In this document: one piece after another, positions 17,201 to 26,751 of the stretch | Numbering within the stretch: position 1 is the first letter of the stretch | Layout of the letters: every line of letters begins with the position of its first letter | Assembly (NCBI RefSeq): GCF_017792385.1 | Contig: NZ_CP051230.1 | Coordinates: 2,976,001-3,040,000 of the forward strand | Direction: 5' to 3' | Length of the DNA stretch: 64,000 nucleotides | Origin: Hyphomonas sp. | GTDB taxonomy: Bacteria > Pseudomonadota > Alphaproteobacteria > Caulobacterales > Hyphomonadaceae | The notes under the pieces: generated by a model | Databases searched by the model: none | What the model was told of the DNA's origin: nothing | Seen by the model: the letters and a program-made list of their open reading frames with translations, nothing else | Position numbers and translations under genes: made by a program

Positions 17201-17342
17201 GCCGGGCTGCGGTGAAGTTTTTATGAAGTTCGCAAGATCGCTGAAAGGCTCCGCCCCCTGATCTGTCTTCTCCCCGACCACGCAGATGCGTGGCGGCGGG
17301 TGTGAGGTTTCACCCCGCTTGGTTCATCATGAGGGGAAAGTC

Positions 17343-19766
17343 ATGAAAACTTCGATCAACCTGCGCAAGGCGCTCGTCCTGACGGCGTCGGGCGCCGCTT
17401 TGTGTTCCTGCCATGTCGCGCTTGCACAATCTGCGACCGGCCCGGATGATGCCAGCATCCAGGAAACGGTCATCATCACAGGCACGCGCGGGGCTCCGCG
17501 CACCGCGTTTGACAGCCTGGCCCCGGTGGATGTCATTTCGCAGGAGGCTATTGACCTTACCGCTTCCGATGAAGTGATGGACACGCTCTCCCAGCTGGTG
17601 CCGTCCTTCAATGTCAAACGCCTGCCCATGGCGGATGGTCAGGTCTTCGTGCGTCCGGCGAGCCTGCGTTCGCTTTCGGCCGATCACACCCTGGTCCTCG
17701 TCAATGGCAAGCGCATGCACCGGTCGGCGCTGCTCGGCTCGAATGGCGCCCAGGCACCCGACCTTGCCCAGATCCCGTCCTATGCCATCAAGCAGATCGA
17801 GGTCTTGCGGGATGGCGCCTCGGCCCAATATGGTTCCGATGCCATTGCCGGCGTGATCAACATCATTCTCGATGACGAAGCCGGCACCAATGCCTTCGCC
17901 CAGGCTGGCCAGTATTATGAAGGGGATGGCGAACAATACCGGCTCGGCGTCCAACAGGGCTACCGGTTCGCAAATGGATTCCTCAACCTTTCCGGCGAAT
18001 ACACGGATGCCCAGCCTACCTCCCGCTCGCGCCAGCGCGCAGATGCGATCGCGCTTCAGGAGGCTTTTCCGGATCTCGACGTGGCTGATCCTGTCCAGAA
18101 TTGGGGCCAGCCGGAACGCCAGGCCTACCGGTTCGCGCTCAATGGGGCGTATGAACTGGAAGGCGCTGAAGCCTATGTCTTCAGCACGTACGGGTTCGGG
18201 TCCGGCGTCACGGACTTCAATTGGCGCAATCCGTTGTCGACCAGCGCGTTCGGGGACAGCGCAATTGATCCGGATTATGATCTTTCGGCCATCTATCCGG
18301 CCGGCTTCACGCCGCGCTTTGGTCAGGACGACAATGATTTCTCGCTGACCGGCGGCCTGCGCAGCGATGATGAGGGCGTATTTTCCTATGATTTCAGCGC
18401 CGGATATGGCCGCAACCAGATCGAATATTTCATGTATGATTCGATCAATGCATCGCTCGGATCTGCCAGCCCGACCTCGTTCAACATCGGGACGCTGACC
18501 CAGACCGAATACAATCTGAATGCCGACTTCGTCTATCTGGCAAGCCTCGACATGCTCGCCGATGATCTGAGTTTTGCGTTTGGCGCAGAAAGCCGCAAGG
18601 AAGAATACTCCATCGGTCAGGGCGAATATGCCTCCTTTGCTGTCGGGCCCCTGGCAGTGGAAGGGTTCCCGTCCGGTTCGAACGGCTTTCCGGGATTCTC
18701 GCCGGACCAGTCCGGCGCCTCCGACCAGTCCAGCTATGCTGCCTATATCGACCTTGAAGCTCCGCTTACGGATCGCTGGACTCTTGGCGGCGCGGTGCGA
18801 TACGAAGACTTCTCGGAGTTCGGAACCAGCACGACGGGCAAGGTCTCGACCCGGTTCGAACTGACCTCGGGCCTGGCCCTGCGCGCGACGGCCTCGACAG
18901 GCTTCCGCGCGCCGACGCCCGGCCAGCTCTTCTCCGAGCGAACCTATCAGGGCCTCGACACGACGACGCTGAACATCTTCACCAGCGGCCGGTTCAGCCC
19001 GCAGGGTGCCGTCGCCGAACTGATCAGCCAGCGGGACGATGCCAGCATCCTGCCGCTCGAACCGGAAGAATCGGAAAACATCACCGCAGGTCTCGCCTGG
19101 AATAGCGGGTTCGGCCTGACGGCGACACTCGATCTCTATCAGATCGACGTTTCCAACCGTCTCAGCACGTCGACGACATTCGCGGTGACCGATGCCGAAC
19201 GCGCCGAACTTGCAGCGCTCGGCGTTGCCGGCGCAGAAGGCATCACTCGGGTCAATTTCTTCCAGAATGATTTCGACACGCGGACCAAGGGGCTGGATCT
19301 CGTCATGGCTTATGATTTCGGGTTCGGGCCCGGGGAGATGAGCCTGACCGGTGCCTACAATTACAACAAGACTGACGTCACCGGCGGGGATTTTGCGGCC
19401 AATACAAGTTCGGCGGACCGGTTCGAAAAGGGTATCCCGGAGCATACGGCAAACCTGCAGGCGAGCTATACACTCGGCAAATGGGACATGTTCGGGCGTA
19501 TGCGGTATTATGGGGAATGGCGCGATTTCTCCGGCAATTCCACCGGCGACATTTTCCAGGACTTTGGAGCCATGGTCCTGTTCGACCTCGGCGCAACCTA
19601 TCAGGTCAATGAGGCCCTGTCGGTCCGCCTCGGCGCGGAGAATGTGTTCGACCAGTATCCGGACGAGGCGACCTACCAGGCCAGCCGGGGACTGATCTAT
19701 TCCCGCAACGCCCCCTATGACACCGATGGCGGCCAGTATTATCTCCGCTTCGATGTCAGCTTCTGA
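17343..19766 (+). CDS. TonB-dependent receptor 1
   Basis: This 807-residue outer-membrane transporter has a signal peptide ending ALAQS, a plug domain (ETVIITGTRG to about residue 180, with LRDGASAQYGSDAIAGVINI) and a beta-barrel ending in phenylalanine (YYLRFDVSF). There is no N-terminal STN signalling domain. It is clearly paralogous to receptor 2 at 21226-23898: plug and strand motifs such as RFGQDDNDF and QFGQDERDL correspond. ATG 17343 is preferred because the signal peptide starts there. Its neighbours suggest regulation by the upstream FecI/FecR pair. The substrate is unknown. Confidence 0.9.
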   Translation: MKTSINLRKALVLTASGAALCSCHVALAQSATGPDDASIQETVIITGTRGAPRTAFDSLAPVDVISQEAIDLTASDEVMDTLSQLVPSFNVKRLPMADGQVFVRPASLRSLSADHTLVLVNGKRMHRSALLGSNGAQAPDLAQIPSYAIKQIEVLRDGASAQYGSDAIAGVINIILDDEAGTNAFAQAGQYYEGDGEQYRLGVQQGYRFANGFLNLSGEYTDAQPTSRSRQRADAIALQEAFPDLDVADPVQNWGQPERQAYRFALNGAYELEGAEAYVFSTYGFGSGVTDFNWRNPLSTSAFGDSAIDPDYDLSAIYPAGFTPRFGQDDNDFSLTGGLRSDDEGVFSYDFSAGYGRNQIEYFMYDSINASLGSASPTSFNIGTLTQTEYNLNADFVYLASLDMLADDLSFAFGAESRKEEYSIGQGEYASFAVGPLAVEGFPSGSNGFPGFSPDQSGASDQSSYAAYIDLEAPLTDRWTLGGAVRYEDFSEFGTSTTGKVSTRFELTSGLALRATASTGFRAPTPGQLFSERTYQGLDTTTLNIFTSGRFSPQGAVAELISQRDDASILPLEPEESENITAGLAWNSGFGLTATLDLYQIDVSNRLSTSTTFAVTDAERAELAALGVAGAEGITRVNFFQNDFDTRTKGLDLVMAYDFGFGPGEMSLTGAYNYNKTDVTGGDFAANTSSADRFEKGIPEHTANLQASYTLGKWDMFGRMRYYGEWRDFSGNSTGDIFQDFGAMVLFDLGATYQVNEALSVRLGAENVFDQYPDEATYQASRGLIYSRNAPYDTDGGQYYLRFDVSF

Positions 19767-19779
19767 TACGGGACAAAAC

Positions 19780-21078
19780 ATGGACGTCACCAGACGACTG
19801 GTCATGAAGGGCGCCGCTGCTGCAGCGGCGTCCTTTGCCTCACACCCCGCCCGGGCCGCTTTGCCGACCGAGGCCGGGGCAGAAGCGCGTTCGGTGCAGG
19901 AGATTGCACGGGATGAATCCTATTGGCGTCCGATCGCGGCGCAATATGAGGTGACACCGGACATTGTGAATTTCGAGAATGGCTATTGGGGCTTGATGGC
20001 AAAACCGGTGCTTGAGGCGTTTGTGCGCAACACGGACAGGATAAACCGGAACAATTCCTGGTATGCCCGGCGCGACTATCATGCCGAACTCGAGCCGGTC
20101 CATGCGCGCCTTGCCGCCTTCCTTGGAGCAGGCCGCGATGAGATCCTCTTCACCCGCAATGCCACCGAATCCCTGCAGACGCTGATTGAAGGCTACAACC
20201 GGCTGAAACCGGGCGATGCCGTCATGTATTGCGATCTCGACTACGATTCGATCCAGGCCGCGATGGCCAGCAAGGCCGAGCGCGAAGGCGCCGGGATCGT
20301 CCGGATCGATATTCCCGAGCCGGTCACCCATGATCAGCTGATCGAGACCTACCGTGAGGCGCTCGCTTCCCATCCCGACGTTCGCCTGCTGCTGCTGACC
20401 CATATCAGCCACCGGACCGGCCTGATGATTCCCGTGCGCGAGATCGTTGCGATGGCGCGGGAATACGGCGTGGATTGTATTGTCGACGCCGCCCATTCAT
20501 GGGGGCAGATCGATTTCAACATTGACGATCTCGGCGCCGATTTCATCGGCTTCAACCTTCACAAATGGATCGGCGCACCGATTGGCGCAGGCCTGATATA
20601 TATCCGGCGGGACCGGCTGGCAGATATCTCGCCGGATATCTCCGAGCGACCGGACGGTGTTGGCCGGATCCAGCACCGGATCCATACAGGGACCACGAAT
20701 TTCGCGACGTTTCTGACACTCGCAGATGCGCTTGACTTCCATGAACGGGTTGGTCCTCAACGCAAGGCCGCCCGGCTGGTCTATTTGCGCGATCTCTGGG
20801 CCGAGGAGATGCGCAATGATACGCGTATCGAAATCCTGACGCCGCCCGATCCGCGCCTGCACGCGGCGATCACCTCGTTTCGTTTCAGGAACCGGATCTC
20901 GGTCGAGGACAATCAGGCAATCGTGAAAGCGTTGGCCGACACGTATGGGATTTTCACCGTCCATCGCGGCGGTGTGGCCCGGGGGGCCTGTGTGCGGGTG
21001 ACGCCTGCGCTCTACAATACGCCGGATCAGTGCCTGAGACTGGTCCAGGCGTTGCGCAGCCTCCTCGCGGAGGGATGA
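19780..21078 (+). CDS. Tat-exported class V aminotransferase (isopenicillin-N-epimerase-like)
   Basis: This 432-residue PLP enzyme starts with a twin-arginine signal (MDVTRRLVMKG, a hydrophobic Ala-rich stretch, then AHPARA-like cleavage), so it is probably folded with PLP in the cytoplasm and exported to the periplasm. PLP-binding residues are visible: RNATES (127-131), Asp236 in DAAHSWGQ, and Lys262 in NLHKWIGAP. Family members include epimerases and cysteine-desulfurase-like lyases; the substrate is unknown. It begins 13 bases after receptor 1 and precedes receptor 2, so it probably processes the ligand those receptors import. Confidence 0.87.
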   Translation: MDVTRRLVMKGAAAAAASFASHPARAALPTEAGAEARSVQEIARDESYWRPIAAQYEVTPDIVNFENGYWGLMAKPVLEAFVRNTDRINRNNSWYARRDYHAELEPVHARLAAFLGAGRDEILFTRNATESLQTLIEGYNRLKPGDAVMYCDLDYDSIQAAMASKAEREGAGIVRIDIPEPVTHDQLIETYREALASHPDVRLLLLTHISHRTGLMIPVREIVAMAREYGVDCIVDAAHSWGQIDFNIDDLGADFIGFNLHKWIGAPIGAGLIYIRRDRLADISPDISERPDGVGRIQHRIHTGTTNFATFLTLADALDFHERVGPQRKAARLVYLRDLWAEEMRNDTRIEILTPPDPRLHAAITSFRFRNRISVEDNQAIVKALADTYGIFTVHRGGVARGACVRVTPALYNTPDQCLRLVQALRSLLAEG

Positions 21079-21225
21079 GCGCCGGCTATCGGGCCGAGTG
21101 CGGCATTTCGGCGTCACCCCGCCAGGAATGCGCATTCGGGCTAGGGCGTGTCATGCGCCTGTCATGGCTATCGGTTTGTAAGGGGCGACGCCAAAGCGGC
21201 ATGCGAGGGCCTCCCTGTGGGACAA

Positions 21226-23898
21226 ATGCGATCGGTCTGCCTGTTCCTGCTGACATGCGCTGTCGCGGCTTTGCCGGCGGCAGCGCAGGCCCACAGGCAG
21301 CATATGGCCGATATCAGCCTGGCCGAAGCCATAACGCGTCTGGCTGAACAGACCGGTACGATCATCATTGCGCAATCAGCGGATCTGGCTGGGCTCGAGG
21401 CTGCTCCTCCAGACGCTGACATGCCGGTGGGCGAGGCACTTGCCGTCCTGCTGTCGGGTACGTCGCTGACCGGTCAGGAAGATGCCGGCGGCGTCTGGAT
21501 CATACGGCGCAGGAGCCCTGAGCAGCGCGCGGCCAGTGCCGCCGAGCTCCAGCGCGTCCGGCTGTCTGCGCCGGTCGCCGACCTGCCGCGCATCTATGAC
21601 ACAATCATCGTGACCGGTTCCCGCAGAGGCGCCGAGGCCGTCCAAAGCCTGTCGCCGGTGGACATATTGGACCGGGCGGATCTGGCTGCGCCGGTTTCGG
21701 ATGATCTTGCCGACATACTGGCCGGCACGCTGCCCGGCTTTTTCGTTCAGCGCCGTCCCCTCAGTGATGGCGCGGTCTTTGTCAGGCCTTACAGCCTGCG
21801 CAATTTGTCGGCCGACCACACGCTGATCCTGGTCAATGGCAAGCGGCGCCATCGATCGGCCATGCTGAATGCCGGCGGGGCGCAATCTCCCGACCTGTCC
21901 AAGATACCGGCGCATGCCATCGCGCGGGTCGAAATCCTGCGTGATGGCGCCTCGGCCCAATACGGATCCGATGCCATTGCCGGGGTCATCAACATCATTC
22001 CCCGTGAGGATGCCCGCCTGGAAGGCTTTGCGCAGCATAGCCGGTACTATGAGGGCGATGGCCGCCAGAAGCGGCTTGGCCTCGGCGGCGGGGCAACCGG
22101 CGCAAGGGGCCATTTCCGGTTCAGCCTCGACTATAGTGATGCGGCGCCGACCTCGCGTGCACGCCAGCGCCTCGATGCCCTGCAATATCTCGAAGCCCAT
22201 CCGGAGGCCGAGATTGACGATCCTGTCCAGAAATGGGGGCAGCCGGAACGCGAGGATATCCGCGCGCTCCTGACGGCCAGGCTGGCGAGCCGGGCCGGGG
22301 ACATACGTGCGCTCATCAATGCGAGCCAGGGGCAGGGCGTGAGCGATTTCAACTGGCGCAGCCCCGAAACGCCGAGCGTCTATGCGCCCGGCATGGCCTT
22401 TGGCGACTGGTCTCTCAAGCAGGTCTATCCCAATGGGTTCACGCCGCAATTCGGGCAGGATGAGCGCGACCTGTCTGTCGTGCTCGGGATCGAAGGCGCA
22501 CTGGGCAATGGCGTGTCCCATGAGGTCAGTGTCAGCTTCGGGGAGAACCGGATCGATTACTTCCTGTATGACACGATCAATGCCTCGCTCGGCCCGGACA
22601 GTCCGACCCGGTTCGAGGCAGGCGGCCTCCGGCAACAGGAATTGAACCTGAATGCCGATTTCCGGGCGCCGCTTGCGGCGCTCTCCGGTTCAGGCCGGCC
22701 CGGCCATCTCGCCTTTGGCGTTGAGCACAGGCTTGAACGCTACGGAATTGAGGCCGGAGAGGCGGCCTCATTCGAGATCGGGCCGGGGGCGGTGGATGGG
22801 CTGACATCCGGGTCAAACGGGTTTCCGGGATACACACCGGACCAGGCGCGGACGCATGACCAGTCCAGCTGGGCCGGCTATGCCGATGCCGAGATGTATC
22901 CGGATGGGCGCAGCCAGATCGGGCTTGCCCTGCGGCTGGAGGCGTTTGACTCATTTGGCAGCCAGTTGAACGGCAAACTTTCCTTTCGCCGGGATATGAC
23001 AGCCGGCCTTGCCTTGCGGGCGACGGTCTCGTCCGGGTTCAAGGCACCGACTCCGGCCCAACTCTATTCCGAACGCACATCGCAGGGCGTTGCCCCCGAC
23101 ACGCTGGATGTTTTCACAAATGGCCGGTTCAGCCCGACCGGTCCGGTCGCAGAAATTGTCGGCATGAGGCAGGATGCCGACATCCTGCCGCTTGCCCCGG
23201 AAACATCGGTGAACCTGTCCGCCGGGCTGGTCGCCCGGCCAGCCAGGGGGCTGATTGCCAGCGCGGATGTCTATCATACGGAAATCCGTGACCGGATCTT
23301 CATATCCGACAACTACACCCTCGATCCCGGCGAGCGCGCCCGCCTTGCCGGGCTGGGCGTGCCGGGCGGAGAAAGCATTACTGAGGTCAGCTTCTTTCAG
23401 AACAGTTATGACACGCGCACCTATGGCATCGATTTCGTCCTCGATCATGAGCGCCGCCTTGCCGGCGGCGACCTCTCCCTCGGCCTGTCTGCCAATTACA
23501 ACAGGACCGAAGTGATCGATGCAGCCTTCGACGACACGCCGTCCCGGCTTGCCCGGTTTGAACGGCTCTATCCCCGGTTTTCGAGCCACGCATCGGCGCG
23601 TTATCGCCGGGGGAGACTCTCGCTGGATACGCGTCTCAGATGGATCGGCCCATGGGTCGATTATACAGGCCAGGACAGCGCGCTCATCCAGGAGTTCGGC
23701 TCTGAACTGTTCCTCGATGCAAGTGTATCCGTCGATCTGACAGAGCATCTGACCTTGCGCCTCGGGGCTGAGAATATGTTCGATGAATATCCGGACGAAG
23801 CAAGGCTGGAAGCCAGCAAGGGGCTGATCTATTCGCGAAACGCACCCTATGATACCGATGGCGGCCAGTATTATCTTCGCCTCGATGCGCGCTTCTGA
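21226..23898 (+). CDS. TonB-dependent receptor 2 with STN signalling domain
   Basis: This 890-residue receptor has a signal peptide (MRSVCLFLLTCAVAALPAAAQA), then a secretin/TonB N-terminal (STN) domain at about residues 25-95 (ISLAEAITRLAEQTG, VGEALAVLLSGTSLTG). A plug and a beta-barrel follow, ending YYLRLDARF. The STN domain is what contacts FecR in surface signalling, so this receptor rather than receptor 1 is the likely sensor for FecR at 16205. ATG 21226 starts the signal peptide; the frame is open further upstream to 21148 without a better start. It is paralogous to receptor 1. Confidence 0.9.
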   Translation: MRSVCLFLLTCAVAALPAAAQAHRQHMADISLAEAITRLAEQTGTIIIAQSADLAGLEAAPPDADMPVGEALAVLLSGTSLTGQEDAGGVWIIRRRSPEQRAASAAELQRVRLSAPVADLPRIYDTIIVTGSRRGAEAVQSLSPVDILDRADLAAPVSDDLADILAGTLPGFFVQRRPLSDGAVFVRPYSLRNLSADHTLILVNGKRRHRSAMLNAGGAQSPDLSKIPAHAIARVEILRDGASAQYGSDAIAGVINIIPREDARLEGFAQHSRYYEGDGRQKRLGLGGGATGARGHFRFSLDYSDAAPTSRARQRLDALQYLEAHPEAEIDDPVQKWGQPEREDIRALLTARLASRAGDIRALINASQGQGVSDFNWRSPETPSVYAPGMAFGDWSLKQVYPNGFTPQFGQDERDLSVVLGIEGALGNGVSHEVSVSFGENRIDYFLYDTINASLGPDSPTRFEAGGLRQQELNLNADFRAPLAALSGSGRPGHLAFGVEHRLERYGIEAGEAASFEIGPGAVDGLTSGSNGFPGYTPDQARTHDQSSWAGYADAEMYPDGRSQIGLALRLEAFDSFGSQLNGKLSFRRDMTAGLALRATVSSGFKAPTPAQLYSERTSQGVAPDTLDVFTNGRFSPTGPVAEIVGMRQDADILPLAPETSVNLSAGLVARPARGLIASADVYHTEIRDRIFISDNYTLDPGERARLAGLGVPGGESITEVSFFQNSYDTRTYGIDFVLDHERRLAGGDLSLGLSANYNRTEVIDAAFDDTPSRLARFERLYPRFSSHASARYRRGRLSLDTRLRWIGPWVDYTGQDSALIQEFGSELFLDASVSVDLTEHLTLRLGAENMFDEYPDEARLEASKGLIYSRNAPYDTDGGQYYLRLDARF

Positions 23899-23949
23899 GC
23901 GAAGGCCTCAAGGGATGCAATCAGGCGCCAGGCCGGAACGGGAGCGCCC

Positions 23950-25125
23950 ATGAGCGCAAGACTGCGCATATCCAATCGCGATGCCCGCAGGCTCTGGCTC
24001 TCGGCCCAGTGGCTGGCGGCTACCCCGACCGGACCGCTCGATCTGGATGCCCTGATCAAGGGGCTCGGTTTCGTGCAGATCGATTCCATCCGGGTCGTGT
24101 CGCGGGCCCACCATCATATTCTCTGGAGCCGTAACCAGAATTATCGCGAACCCATGCTGGGCCGGCATATGAGCGAGCATCGCCGGGTCTTTGAGCATTT
24201 CACTCATGATGCGTCGCTTATCCCGATGGATTTCTATCCCTATTGGGCCCGGCAGTTTGAGCGGCTCGAGAAAAAGGTGCGCGGCTGGCAATGGCATCGC
24301 GGCATGCCAGAGGAGGGGGGGCGCCAGGCGATAAAGGCCAGAATAGAAGCCGAAGGGCCGCTCAGCACCAAGGCATTCGATACAAAGACCAGGGGCGAGA
24401 CGGCAATGTGGTCACGCCCGCCTCACAAGCTGGCGCTTGATTACATGTGGTATGCCGGTGAGCTGTCGACCGCGCACAGGGAGAATTTCACCAAATTCTA
24501 CGACCTCACCGAGCGAGTCATTCCAACAGACCTGCGCGAGCAGGACATACCGGACACAGACCAGATCGACTGGCTGTGTCGCGGCGCGCTGGACCGGATG
24601 GCCTTCGGCACAGAAGGCGACATCCAGCGCTTCTGGGAGGCGGTCGACAGAGCAGAGGCAAGACAATGGGCCACACGCACTGCCCAGGACCTTGTCCCGG
24701 TCGAGATCGAGGGCGCCGACGGGACCCTCCGCCCGGCCATCGCGCCCAGTGATATCGAATGCCGTCTCGATACGGCACCCGCCCCGACCAGCCGCTTGCG
24801 CATTCTCAACCCGTTCGATCCTGTCATCCGCGACCGGACCAGGCTCGCGCGCCTTTTCGGCTTCGACTATCGCGTCGAGATGTTCGTCCCGGCCGCAAAG
24901 CGCATATGGGGCTATTATGTCTACCCCCTGCTGGAAGGTGACAGGTTCGTCGGACGCATAGACCTCAAGGCAGATCGCAAGGCCGGTACACTGACAGTCC
25001 AGAATATCTGGCCCGAACCCGGTATCACATGGACCCCCAAGAGAATGACAAAGCTCCAGGCCGAACTCGACCGCCTGGCCCGTTTCGTCTCTGTCAACGA
25101 CGTAGTCTGGCACTGCGCCGAATGA
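23950..25125 (+). CDS. YcaQ/AlkZ-type winged-helix DNA glycosylase
   Basis: This 391-residue protein belongs to the HTH_42 (DUF1006) family, whose characterised members unhook DNA crosslinks or remove alkylated bases. The catalytic motif region is GFVQIDSIRVV (Gln43-Ile-Asp45), the Q-x-D form of YcaQ (AlkX) rather than the Q-x-Q form of AlkZ. Three winged-helix repeats and a C-terminal beta domain fit the length. It starts 51 bases after receptor 2. That may be a shared transcript or mere adjacency; a link with self-protection against an alkylating metabolite is possible but not shown. Confidence 0.85.
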   Translation: MSARLRISNRDARRLWLSAQWLAATPTGPLDLDALIKGLGFVQIDSIRVVSRAHHHILWSRNQNYREPMLGRHMSEHRRVFEHFTHDASLIPMDFYPYWARQFERLEKKVRGWQWHRGMPEEGGRQAIKARIEAEGPLSTKAFDTKTRGETAMWSRPPHKLALDYMWYAGELSTAHRENFTKFYDLTERVIPTDLREQDIPDTDQIDWLCRGALDRMAFGTEGDIQRFWEAVDRAEARQWATRTAQDLVPVEIEGADGTLRPAIAPSDIECRLDTAPAPTSRLRILNPFDPVIRDRTRLARLFGFDYRVEMFVPAAKRIWGYYVYPLLEGDRFVGRIDLKADRKAGTLTVQNIWPEPGITWTPKRMTKLQAELDRLARFVSVNDVVWHCAE

Positions 25126-25392
25126 TCGCCTCAATCAGCCGCTATGATGATCAATCGGACATTAAGTTTGCCGACAACGGCGAGGTCTTATCCAAAGTTT
25201 GGGCGACAGATTCGCTTTATTCCTTTTTCTTTGCTCGGATCACTCCATTCCTACCAGCTCGGAAACGAAGCAACTGAATCTAGTCGTGTAAAATGAGATG
25301 TAGTTCACCTCTGACGGCTTCCGGAAGCTTCTGGCGAGCGCAGTGGACGCTAAAGTGCACGAAAAGATTTTCGGTATTGTGTAGCGTCTGGG

Positions 25393-26295
25393 ATGTGCTT
25401 CATCATGTTCTCCATGACGGAATTCAGGTTATCTCGCGGTCTCTGTGCCATTGTAGGCGATAGTCTTTCAGGCTCGCACGCCACTCTGGACGCACTCTTT
25501 ATATCTAGCGGTGCGCCGGGCGATCCGCCGGACCTGGCTCACCATTCGAAATGGAAAGAGTGGCTATTTCGAGCAGGGCAAGATCCTGACGTGGATAGCC
25601 TGCGAGTGCTAGGCAATATTCTGGAAGAGTTCATGGATGTTGAGCCAGTTGACGAGGACTCGCTTGAACAATGGAAGCAGAACCGCGAACGCGTAGAAAA
25701 GGCGCTCTCCGACAATGGGTTAGAATACTATCAGGGGGGGCGGGTTATTCCGAACGGCGGAGCGATCCAGCCACAGACTAGCGAGAACAAGTCCAGCACA
25801 CCGATGAGTACGGATTGCAGTATTGGGCCAAATTCGGTGGAGGATTTGCTGGCAATTCTGGTGCGCGGTTTACCGCGTGCAATGTATCCGTTGTCGCACC
25901 GTAGAAAGGGCGCGGAATCACTTACTTTTAGCAACGAGTACGATGTGCAAGACCTTCTGCACGCGATGTTAAGACCGTGGGTTGCCGATGTACGTGCCGA
26001 AGAGTTCACGCCTAGCTATGCCGGGGCCAGTACTCGGATGGATTTCCTGCTCCCGGGTCATAGCACCGTGATCGAAACGAAATTCGTTCGAAACGGTGCA
26101 CACGCCAAGAGGATAGGAGACGAGTTGATTATTGATATAGCTCACTACGCAGCCCATCCCGATTGCAAATATCTTTGGTGCGTTGTCTACGATCCGGACT
26201 GCCTTATAAAAAACGTTGGTGGGCTCATGTCCGACCTAGAAGGCGACCATTCCATCGGATCTGGCCGAGTGTCTGTTCGTGTGGTTATTGTTTAA
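25393..26295 (+). CDS. DpnII/MboI-type PD-(D/E)XK nuclease, candidate defence effector
   Basis: This 300-residue protein has a C-terminal REase_DpnII-MboI-like domain: NEYDVQDLLHAMLRPW, then FTPSYAGASTRMDFLL with Asp217, then VIETKFVR with Glu228 and Lys230. The segment IIDIAHYAAHPDC also fits that family. The N-terminal half (about residues 10-120) is helical and resembles N-terminal domains of abortive-infection proteins, but I cannot name it. Such proteins are thought to be nuclease effectors in anti-invader systems. Start could be ATG 25393, 25405 or 25414; none has a strong ribosome-binding site. GC content is lower than the surroundings. Confidence 0.7.
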   Translation: MCFIMFSMTEFRLSRGLCAIVGDSLSGSHATLDALFISSGAPGDPPDLAHHSKWKEWLFRAGQDPDVDSLRVLGNILEEFMDVEPVDEDSLEQWKQNRERVEKALSDNGLEYYQGGRVIPNGGAIQPQTSENKSSTPMSTDCSIGPNSVEDLLAILVRGLPRAMYPLSHRRKGAESLTFSNEYDVQDLLHAMLRPWVADVRAEEFTPSYAGASTRMDFLLPGHSTVIETKFVRNGAHAKRIGDELIIDIAHYAAHPDCKYLWCVVYDPDCLIKNVGGLMSDLEGDHSIGSGRVSVRVVIV

Positions 26296-26356
26296 GTAGA
26301 TACGATGTCAGTCTTGGAGCATTGGAGACGTTATCTCCAGCTACCAACTCACAGGT

Positions 26357-26572
26357 CTAATCTTCTTTGGAATCAAGCAATGCGCTCGCTTCGACATTGA
26401 GAGCGATTGCTATTCGTTCAACTACATCCAGCGAAGCGCTGTACTCGCACCGCTCCAGCAGACTGACATAAGTTCGATCAATTTCCGCGAGATCGGCCAA
26501 GTCTTCTTGGGAGAGGCCTCTTGCGTTGCGTATCGCCCTTAGGTTGGCAGCAAAGATTTGGCGTAGTCGCAT
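26357..26572 (-). CDS. XRE-family regulator resembling restriction controller (C) proteins
   Basis: This 71-residue single-domain helix-turn-helix protein has the C-protein layout: NLRAIRNARGLSQEDLADLA, then IDRTYVSLLERCEYSASLDV and a final ALNVEASALLD. C proteins time restriction-enzyme expression and autoregulate through paired palindromes. Two such sites lie just upstream (26595-26619). ATG 26572 keeps those sites outside the coding region; an alternative at 26608 would start inside them. It is tail-to-tail with the DpnII/MboI-type nuclease, 61 bases away. No methyltransferase gene is next to either. Confidence 0.78.
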   Translation of the reverse strand: MRLRQIFAANLRAIRNARGLSQEDLADLAEIDRTYVSLLERCEYSASLDVVERIAIALNVEASALLDSKED

Positions 26573-26594
26573 TTTGCGACATGAATCGATTGCA

Positions 26595-26619
26595 GAGTAT
26601 ACAGCCACGGAGTATACTC
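26595..26619 (-). promoter_or_regulatory. Paired palindromic operator upstream of the XRE regulator
   Basis: GAGTATAC at 26595-26602 is repeated 15 bases on as the perfect palindrome GAGTATACTC at 26610-26619. Position (23 bases before the XRE start) and spacing fit an autoregulatory operator pair for a small XRE or C protein. Binding is inferred. Confidence 0.55.
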
Positions 26620-26751
26620 GGAATCATTCGCAATCATTGGACGAGGGTGCGTTTTGTCTACCCTAGGTGCACACACATTGTATGAGCGCATTAGTTTCTG
26701 CCTGATGCCGACATTTAAGCAGTTGGCGGTGTCTGCGGGGCAGAGACGCCC

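Noticed and set aside
17310..19805. 831-codon open frame antisense to TonB receptor 1
   Set aside because: It is a GC-driven shadow: the plus-strand receptor has a signal peptide, plug and barrel motifs, and the antisense frame has no ribosome-binding site or family resemblance. The same holds for the antisense frame over receptor 2 (21376-22635).
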